Source: Chryseosolibacter sp964551035
GTDB lineage: Bacteria; Bacteroidota; Bacteroidia; Cytophagales; Cyclobacteriaceae
DNA length: 64,000 nucleotides
Assembly: GCA_964551035.1 (NCBI GenBank)
Contig: CAZKBK010000028.1
Span: forward strand, 1 to 64,000
Direction: 5' to 3'
The notes beneath the pieces are model-generated. The model saw only the letters and a program-made list of their open reading frames with translations. It was not told the origin of the DNA and ran no database searches. The position numbers were made by a program, and so were the translations under genes. Shown here in pieces: positions 58,823-64,000 of the stretch. Positions within the stretch are counted from its first letter, which is position 1, and the number at the start of each line of letters is the position of its first letter.

Positions 58823-58961
58823 CTTTGATGACGTATTATTTGGGCGGGCCACTCGGGCAACCGTGCATTAAATTCGGCAAATCTATATCATTTTTTATAA
58901 CAACCGCCGGTTTCCGCCCGATCATTGGAAAGCGGCGCATAGAATTGCCTGTTCTTTTCAT

Positions 58962-58969
58962 TATTTTTG
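58962..58969 (+). promoter_or_regulatory. -7 promoter element of the palmitoyltransferase gene
   Basis: TATTTTTG, exact TAnnTTTG match, 27 nt before the ATG at 58997. A TTG occurs at 58945-58947 but with a 14-nt spacer, short of the usual 17-20. Confidence 0.4.
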
Positions 58970-58996
58970 CAGCAATTGATTAATCCGAATTGCAGC

Positions 58997-60253
58997 ATGG
59001 TAGACTTGTTTGAAAAGCTTAAAATGGAAGCCGGCCCGCTGGCCAAATATTCACACCTCCCTGACGATTATTTCTTCTTTCCGAAGCTCGAAGGAGAAAT
59101 CGGACCCAGGATGACGTTCAACGGCAAGACGGTGCTGAACTGGAGCCTGAACAATTATCTCGGGTTGGCAAACCACCCGGAAGTACGAAAGGCAGACGCC
59201 GAAGCGGCGGCACAATATGGAATGGCGTTGCCCATGGGAGCCCGAATGATGTCGGGCAACTCGGTGAAGCACCTGGAATTTGAGCGTCAATTGGCGGCCT
59301 TTGTGAAAAAGGAGGACGCCATGCTGCTTAACTATGGCTACCAGGGTGTTTTTTCAATCATCGACGCGCTGGTTGACCGCAAAGACGTGATCGTTTACGA
59401 TGCTGAATGCCATGCCTGCATTATCGACGGCGTTCGCCTTCACATGGGTAAACGCTTTGTGTATGGCCATAACGACATGGAAAGCCTGGAGAAACAGCTC
59501 CAGCGCGCAACGAAGCTGGCCGACGAAACCGGCGGCGGCATCCTGGTCATCACCGAAGGCGTATTTGGAATGTCGGGCAAGCAGGGCGACCTTAAGGGCG
59601 TTACTGCCCTGAAGGGTAAGTACAATTTCCGTCTTTTTGTCGACGACGCCCATGGCTTTGGAACGATGGGTAAGACGGGCGCCGGCGTTGGCGAAGAACA
59701 GGGCGTTCAGGACCAGGTTGACCTCTACTTCTCGACCTTTGCCAAGTCGATGGCGAGCATTGGCGCCTTTGTGGCTGGCGATAAGCGTATACTCAAGTAC
59801 CTGCGCTACAGTGTGCGCTCGCAGATTTACGCAAAGAGCCTTCCCATGACGCTGGTGATCGGCGGTATGAAGCGGCTCGAACTACTCAAGACGCAGCCCG
59901 AATTGAAGGAAAACCTCTGGACCATCACGAATGCCATGCAGAAGGGTTTGCGCGAGCGCGGATTCGTCCTCGGCGGCACAACCTCACCCGTCACGCCGGT
60001 GCTCTTCAAGGGAGGCGTGGGCGAAGCGGCGAACATGGCGATGGACCTTCGGGAGAACTTTGGTATTTTCTGCTCGGTGGTAATCTATCCTGTTGTGCCT
60101 AAGGATGTTATCATGTTCCGTATTATTCCTACGGCGGCTCACACGCTGGCCGATGTTGAGGAGACCCTCACGGCGTTTTCCGCCCTCAAGGAGAAGCTCG
60201 ACAGTGGCTTCTACAAGGAGGAAGCATTGGTTTCGGTGACCAGGGGTTTGTAA
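58997..60253 (+). CDS. Serine palmitoyltransferase-type PLP enzyme
   Basis: 418 residues from ATG 58997 (MVDLFEKLK). Alpha-oxoamine synthase family: NWSLNNYLGLANHPEVRKAD, GARMMSGNSVKHLEFERQLAAF, YDAECHACIIDG, VITEGVFGMSGKQGDL, VDDAHGFGTMGKTGAG (Asp and His contacts of PLP) and the lysine block YFSTFAKSMASIGAF (internal aldimine Lys). Condenses serine with palmitoyl-CoA to 3-ketosphinganine, the first step of bacterial sphingolipid synthesis; bioF-type activity is the main alternative. Its stop codon lies in the loop of its own terminator. Confidence 0.9.
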   Translation: MVDLFEKLKMEAGPLAKYSHLPDDYFFFPKLEGEIGPRMTFNGKTVLNWSLNNYLGLANHPEVRKADAEAAAQYGMALPMGARMMSGNSVKHLEFERQLAAFVKKEDAMLLNYGYQGVFSIIDALVDRKDVIVYDAECHACIIDGVRLHMGKRFVYGHNDMESLEKQLQRATKLADETGGGILVITEGVFGMSGKQGDLKGVTALKGKYNFRLFVDDAHGFGTMGKTGAGVGEEQGVQDQVDLYFSTFAKSMASIGAFVAGDKRILKYLRYSVRSQIYAKSLPMTLVIGGMKRLELLKTQPELKENLWTITNAMQKGLRERGFVLGGTTSPVTPVLFKGGVGEAANMAMDLRENFGIFCSVVIYPVVPKDVIMFRIIPTAAHTLADVEETLTAFSALKEKLDSGFYKEEALVSVTRGL

Positions 60254-60268
60254 AAAAACCCCGTTTTT
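60243..60268 (+). terminator. Terminator spanning the palmitoyltransferase stop codon
   Basis: GGGGTTT (60243-60249) pairs with AAACCCC (60256-60262); the TAA at 60251-60253 is in the loop. Followed by GTTTTT. Confidence 0.75.
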
Positions 60269-60270
60269 GG

Positions 60271-60299
60271 TTGTTTTTCAGGGTTTTTATTTAATTTGG
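60271..60299 (+). promoter_or_regulatory. Promoter of the histone-like gene
   Basis: TTG (60271-60273), 18-nt spacer, TAATTTGG (60292-60299), a near match to TAnnTTTG. The leader would be about 40 nt. Confidence 0.4.
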
Positions 60300-60341
60300 C
60301 GTAAGGAAACCAATTTATTTTAACTCTTAAATCCTAACACA

Positions 60342-60518
60342 ATGCAAAAATTTGAAGAGCTCAAGAGCCTTATAGCTTCACTGGAAGGTGATGCGGACAA
60401 GTTCTACAATAAGGGCAACAGCGCTGCAGGAACCCGGGTCAGGAAGGGCATGCAGGATCTGAAAAACCTTGCTCAGACCATCAGGGCCGAGGTACAAGAG
60501 ATTAAAAATAAAGCCTGA
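60342..60518 (+). CDS. Histone H1-like (Hc1-family) nucleoid protein
   Basis: 58 residues: MQKFEELKSLIASLEGDADK, then FYNKGNSAAGTRVRKGMQDL and a basic helical end. This matches the short Bacteroidota Hc1-type proteins, which are all-helical and lack the long Lys tail of chlamydial Hc1; the AAGTRVRKGMQDLKN block is the recognisable core. Predicted abundant DNA-associated protein. It has a promoter and terminators on both sides, so it is monocistronic. Confidence 0.85.
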   Translation: MQKFEELKSLIASLEGDADKFYNKGNSAAGTRVRKGMQDLKNLAQTIRAEVQEIKNKA

Positions 60519-60560
60519 TTTAGAAAAAAGAACTTGTCCGGATTTTGAGTCTTATCAAAT

Positions 60561-60587
60561 AGGGGATAGCCTGCTGGGTTATCCCTT
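60561..60587. terminator. Hairpin shared by the histone-like gene and dapA
   Basis: Stem of about 11 bp including G-T pairs (60561-60571 with 60577-60587), 5-nt loop. It lies between convergent genes and includes the last bases of the dapA stop codon. T-tract is weak. Confidence 0.6.
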
Positions 60588-61467
60588 ACTTATACATCGC
60601 TTTTCTGATTTGCGAGATTTTCCCTTTCAGCGTGCGGGAAGCTGGCACGAGCGGCAATCGGACCTGCTCTGAGCAAATGCCCATTTCCGCAAGCAGGGCT
60701 TTTAGTCCCACAGGATTGCTCTCCTCATACATGGGAGCGTTGATGTCCAGCAATTTAAACAGTTCCCGGCTCGCTTTGTCAAACTGCCCTGCGAAGGAAA
60801 ACGCCTTCATTTTTTTGAAAGCAACCGGGTAGGCGTTTGCCAGCACCGAGATCACGCCTTTGCCTCCCAGGGCGTAGATCGGCACCGTTAACAGGTCATC
60901 GCCGGAAATTAGCAGGAAGTCTTTGGGGGCATCCCGGGCGATGCGCATGCACTGCTCCAAATTGCCCGACGCTTCCTTGACGCCCGCAATATTGGGGTGG
61001 TTGGCCAGCCGAATCGTGGTTTCGGCCGTGAGGTTGGAAGCGGTCCGGCCCGGAACGTTGTAGAGTAGCACGGGGACCGGGCTGGCGTCCGCGACCTGGG
61101 TAAAGTGTTGACGGATCCCTTCCTGGGAGGGCTTGTTATAATACGGGCTCACCGACAGCACCGCGGTAACACCGGTGAAATCCGTGTCGCGGATTGTTTC
61201 GAGCACGTGCTGCGTATGGTTCCCCCCAATGCCGTAGACGATAGGTAAATTCGCGGGGTTGTGGTCGCGCACAAAGGATAATACGGCCTTGCGCTCTTCG
61301 TCGGCGAGGGTTGCCGCCTCTCCCGTGGTGCCCATCACGACATAGTAGTCGACGCCCTTTGCGGTGTGTTTCAGCAGCTTCTTTAGTGCTTTGTAATCAA
61401 CCTGCAAGCGTTCGTCAAATGGGGTGACCAGGGCCACGCCGGTGCCATACAATCTTTTCATGTTCAT
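60586..61467 (-). CDS. dapA: 4-hydroxy-tetrahydrodipicolinate synthase
   Basis: 293 residues from ATG 61467 (ATG 61461 also possible). TIM barrel with GTGVALVTPF, the MGTTGEAATLADEER block (GTTGE), VSPYYNKPSQEGI, LLYNVPGRTASN (Tyr of the proton relay) and GVKEASGNLEQC with the Schiff-base Lys. Condenses pyruvate with aspartate-semialdehyde for lysine and diaminopimelate, linking to peptidoglycan along with murB. An inverted repeat (61475-61491) lies directly before the start. The DUF6913 gene is upstream on the same strand with an 85-nt gap. Confidence 0.95.
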   Translation of the reverse strand: MNMKRLYGTGVALVTPFDERLQVDYKALKKLLKHTAKGVDYYVVMGTTGEAATLADEERKAVLSFVRDHNPANLPIVYGIGGNHTQHVLETIRDTDFTGVTAVLSVSPYYNKPSQEGIRQHFTQVADASPVPVLLYNVPGRTASNLTAETTIRLANHPNIAGVKEASGNLEQCMRIARDAPKDFLLISGDDLLTVPIYALGGKGVISVLANAYPVAFKKMKAFSFAGQFDKASRELFKLLDINAPMYEESNPVGLKALLAEMGICSEQVRLPLVPASRTLKGKISQIRKAMYK

Positions 61468-61474
61468 CAATCTG

Positions 61475-61491
61475 AAACTTGATCCAAGTTT
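61475..61491 (-). promoter_or_regulatory. Inverted repeat upstream of dapA
   Basis: AAACTTG-ATC-CAAGTTT, 7-bp arms, 8 nt before the dapA ATG. Could be an operator or an mRNA hairpin over the ribosome-binding region; no regulator is assigned. Confidence 0.4.
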
Positions 61492-61552
61492 AGAACGAAA
61501 ATACGGATTTACTCCCGTTCCAGCGAAGACTGCTACGGGTCGCTATGGGCGT

Positions 61553-62074
61553 TTATTGCAGCACCTGGGTGTAGCGATACATGGCATCGATCAGGCCTTT
61601 CACGCCCGACTTATTTTCAATCATCAGTTCGAAAAACGGTTCGCGATTTTCCCAAAACTGGCCAATCCTGCAGCGCGCTTTGCTGCGGGCGATCAGGTTC
61701 ATGAGCATCGGGTTGGGCTCGTCGTCGAGGTAGTAGAGGAGGTCGAATTCCGTGTCGGCAAACCGGTTGGCGACAACAGACGTTATGTTTCCCCAGAATG
61801 AGATATCCTTGTTGGTGAAGAAATCGAACATAAACTCGTAATTGAATTTATCCCTGGGCAAATAAGTGATCACGGTCACCCGCTTTCCGTCTTGCTGCAA
61901 TTTTTTAATGAAATCCTTGACGTCCATGTGCTTGGCCTTGTCGTTGATCGTGAACACGATGCCGACGTTCAGTGCCTGCTTGTAAGGCAGGCTCGCTCGC
62001 AGCGCATGGTTTCGCCTGAGCATTGACTTTGTTTTGTACTTGAGAAAACTCAGTCTCATGTTGTCCTTTGTCAT
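61553..62074 (-). CDS. DUF6913-type protein, unknown function
   Basis: 173 residues, ATG overlapping the ligA stop (ATGA). Basic N-terminus (LSFLKYKTKSMLRRNHALRASLPY), then alternating hydrophobic strands NVGIVFTINDKAKHMDVKDFIKKLQQDGKRVTVITYLPR and DLLYYLDDEPNPMLMNLIARSKARCRIGQF. It looks like a Rossmann-like alpha/beta domain of cytoplasmic location. Found next to dapA and ligA in related genomes as I recall; the function is not known. Confidence 0.75.
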   Translation of the reverse strand: MTKDNMRLSFLKYKTKSMLRRNHALRASLPYKQALNVGIVFTINDKAKHMDVKDFIKKLQQDGKRVTVITYLPRDKFNYEFMFDFFTNKDISFWGNITSVVANRFADTEFDLLYYLDDEPNPMLMNLIARSKARCRIGQFWENREPFFELMIENKSGVKGLIDAMYRYTQVLQ

Positions 62075-64000
62075 TGTCCCTTTAGCATCGTTTCAAATTG
62101 TGCCTCCGAAATGATTTTCACACCCAACTTCTGCGCCTTCTCCAGTTTCGAAGGACCCATATTATCGCCGGCCAAAAGGTAATTCAGTTTTCCGGAGACG
62201 GAAGATAGCACCCTTCCGCCGTTTTTAATAATCATATCCCTGAGTTCATCGCGCCCATACCGCTCAAAGGTGCCGGATATGACGAAAGATTTGTTTTCGA
62301 GCAGATTACTTTCGACTTCCGGGACGATTTCATCCGTTTCGAATTGTAGCCGTGCCGCCCTGAGGCGTCCTATTTCCCTCTGGTTGTCCGGCTTTCGGAA
62401 AAAGTCGAACACGCTTTTGGCAATTTTTTCGCCCACCTCCGGCGCGTTGAGGAGTTCGTCCAGGGAGGCGGAAGCGATCTGATCGATTCCCTTGAAATAG
62501 CGCGCCATTTTTTGGGCTACCGTCTTCCCGACATAGCGGATGCCCACAGCGAACAAGACGTTCTCAAACGGGCGGGAACGCGATTTTTCAATGCCGTCCA
62601 ACACGTTTGTTGCAGATTTGTCTTTGAAGCCCTCAAGCCTTAAGAGGTGCTCCTTTTTGAGGTCATAAAGATCGGCCGGGCTCTTTACCAGGCCAAGACG
62701 AAAAAGCTGATCGATGGTCCGTTCCCCCAGAGAACTGATGTCCATCGCCTGGCGCTGGATAAAATGCTCGACGCGTCCTTTGATCTGCGGTGGGCATCCG
62801 TTCTGATTCGGGCAGTAGTGCGCGGCCTCGCCTTCGAAACGGATCAGGGACGTTCCGCACTCCGGACATTTTTCAACGTAACGGATGGGTTGTGTCTTGT
62901 TGTTCTTACGGCGCTCATGGTCGACACCCGTGACTTTGGGAATAATTTCTCCACCTTTCTCGACAAACACGTGGTCTCCAATGTGCAATTGGAGCCGCGC
63001 AATTTCATTGGCGTTGTGGAGCGATGCCCTTTTCACGGTGGTGCCCGCCAGAAACACCGGCTCAAGTTCAGCAACCGGGGTGACAGCTCCCGTGCGGCCC
63101 ACCTGGTAGGTTACGCCGTTCAGCCGCGTGCTGACGTTTTCAGATTTGTACTTGTAGGCGATTGCAAAACGGGGGCTCTTGGCCGTAAACCCGAGTCTTT
63201 GCTGCTGCTCGAGATTGTTTACTTTGATGACAACACCGTCTGTTTCCAGCGGGAGTGTGAGCCTTTTTGTTTCCCAGGTGTTGAGGTAGTCGAGTACGTC
63301 GGCGATGTTGCTACACTTTTTGTAAGTGGGCGACACATTGAAACGCCATGACTCGAGCATGCGGATACTCTCTCCGTGGGTCTTGATGCCGCTGGCGCCG
63401 AGCAGGGCGTAGACATAGCAGTCGAGTTTGCGCTTGGCGACCTCGGTGGAGTCTTGCATTTTCACCGTACCCGAGGTCGTGTTCCTCGCGTTGGCATATT
63501 TTTCCTCGCCAATGTCTTCCCGCTCTTTGTTGAGTTGGCTGAAAACTTCTTTCGGCATGAAAACTTCTCCCCTGACCTCGAAAGTGGGGGGGAGGCCCTT
63601 CCCGTTGACTTTGAGCGGTACGGTTTTGATGGTCTTTATATTGTTGGTGACATTGTCGCCGCGCACGCCGTCGCCGCGCGTGACCGCCCGCACCAACAAG
63701 CCGTTCTCATAGACCAGGCTGATCGACACGCCGTCGAACTTCAACTCACAAAAGTACTCATAAGCCTCGCCCTCGAGGGCCTTCGCGACGCGCCGATCAA
63801 AATCGGCAAGCTCCTCATGGCTGTAGGTGTTTCCCAGCGAGAGCATCGGATATTTGTGGTAGACCGTCTCAAATTCCCTGGTAATGGTGCCGCCCACCCG
63901 TTGTGTTGGTGAATCCGGCTGTTTGTATTGCGGAAAACGATTTTCGAGGGTGACAAGGCGGGCAAGCAACTGATCGAACTCAAAGTCGCTGACCTCCGTA
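62071..64000 (-). CDS. ligA: NAD-dependent DNA ligase (N-terminus outside the window)
   Basis: About 643 residues in the window; the frame stays open to the right edge, so ~35 residues of the N-terminal Ia domain are missing. Adenylation domain: RVGGTITREFETVYHKYPMLSLGNTYS, ELKFDGVSISLVYENG (the catalytic Lys in KFDG), RGDGVRGDNVTNNIKTI and ARNTTSGTVKMQD; OB fold; four-Cys zinc finger CPECG...CPNQNGC; HhH region and C-terminal BRCT (ENKSFVISGTFERYGRDELRDMIIKNGGRVLSSVSGKLNYLLAGD). Seals nicks in replication using NAD. The DUF6913 gene overlaps its stop. Confidence 0.96.
   Translation of the reverse strand, partial: TEVSDFEFDQLLARLVTLENRFPQYKQPDSPTQRVGGTITREFETVYHKYPMLSLGNTYSHEELADFDRRVAKALEGEAYEYFCELKFDGVSISLVYENGLLVRAVTRGDGVRGDNVTNNIKTIKTVPLKVNGKGLPPTFEVRGEVFMPKEVFSQLNKEREDIGEEKYANARNTTSGTVKMQDSTEVAKRKLDCYVYALLGASGIKTHGESIRMLESWRFNVSPTYKKCSNIADVLDYLNTWETKRLTLPLETDGVVIKVNNLEQQQRLGFTAKSPRFAIAYKYKSENVSTRLNGVTYQVGRTGAVTPVAELEPVFLAGTTVKRASLHNANEIARLQLHIGDHVFVEKGGEIIPKVTGVDHERRKNNKTQPIRYVEKCPECGTSLIRFEGEAAHYCPNQNGCPPQIKGRVEHFIQRQAMDISSLGERTIDQLFRLGLVKSPADLYDLKKEHLLRLEGFKDKSATNVLDGIEKSRSRPFENVLFAVGIRYVGKTVAQKMARYFKGIDQIASASLDELLNAPEVGEKIAKSVFDFFRKPDNQREIGRLRAARLQFETDEIVPEVESNLLENKSFVISGTFERYGRDELRDMIIKNGGRVLSSVSGKLNYLLAGDNMGPSKLEKAQKLGVKIISEAQFETMLKGQ

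Overview
The window is a dense, moderately GC-rich chromosomal segment from a member of the Bacteroidota. It most resembles an environmental, Chryseolinea/Ohtaekwangia-like member of the Cytophagales. The assignment is an inference from several signs: a type B type IX secretion (T9SS) cargo protein and a T9SS Plug protein, a BlaR1-like M56 peptidase with TonB and carboxypeptidase-regulatory-like domains, a PUR-family nucleic-acid-binding protein, a bacterial serine palmitoyltransferase, an Hc1-type histone-like protein, DUF4159, DUF1080 and DUF6913 proteins, and promoters of the Bacteroidota type (TTG, about 19 nt, TAnnTTTG). I see no rRNA, tRNA, insertion sequence, prophage or CRISPR array. 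Two genes run off the edges: the large adhesin-like protein on the left and ligA on the right.

Layout. 1-12 kb: a giant repeat-built T9SS cargo protein, a LuxC-like acyl-CoA reductase divergent from a two-cluster ferredoxin, a DUF58 protein, a PUR protein, ychF, a stand-alone Cas6-type endoribonuclease and the T9SS Plug protein. 12-16 kb: an ECF sigma factor, a membrane protein that looks like an anti-sigma domain joined to a beta-barrel-like domain, an LVIVD-repeat lipoprotein and a small outer-membrane-like protein. 16-29 kb: ABC-F ATPase, sorbosone-dehydrogenase-like lipoprotein, papain-family peptidase, lgt, DUF1080 protein, dCMP deaminase, a 24-residue Lys/Ala peptide gene, murB, HMG-CoA lyase, a TPR protein, dprA and a MerR regulator. 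29-38 kb: a beta-propeller protein, two tandem M23 peptidases, alaS, gatB and a thioredoxin-like lipoprotein. 38-48 kb: BlaR1/BlaI-like pair, VCBS/cytochrome-like lipoprotein with DUF4159 partner, an ECF-promoter-linked lipoprotein, thyA, L-serine dehydratase beta, and a TolC plus membrane-fusion pair. 48-54 kb: ppa and a surface-glycan cluster (two GT4, three GT2, one FkbM methyltransferase). 54-64 kb: CPBP protease, Maf, DUF1015 protein, biotin carboxylase, serine palmitoyltransferase, histone-like protein, dapA, DUF6913 protein and ligA.

How it fits together. Envelope construction is the main theme: T9SS export and cargo, lipoprotein modification (Lgt), peptidoglycan (MurB, DapA, M23), sphingolipid (serine palmitoyltransferase), surface glycans and an efflux pair. 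The most interesting regulatory signal is a shared promoter pattern, AACC-N16/17-GTCTAA, found upstream of the ECF sigma gene, upstream of the neighbouring LVIVD lipoprotein, and 28 kb away upstream of another lipoprotein. This looks like an autoregulated envelope regulon. Other points worth attention are the orphan Cas6, three intergenic arrays of 7-bp tandem repeats with unrelated unit sequences, the tiny histone-tail-like peptide gene with its own strong terminator, and five convergent gene pairs whose ends overlap.
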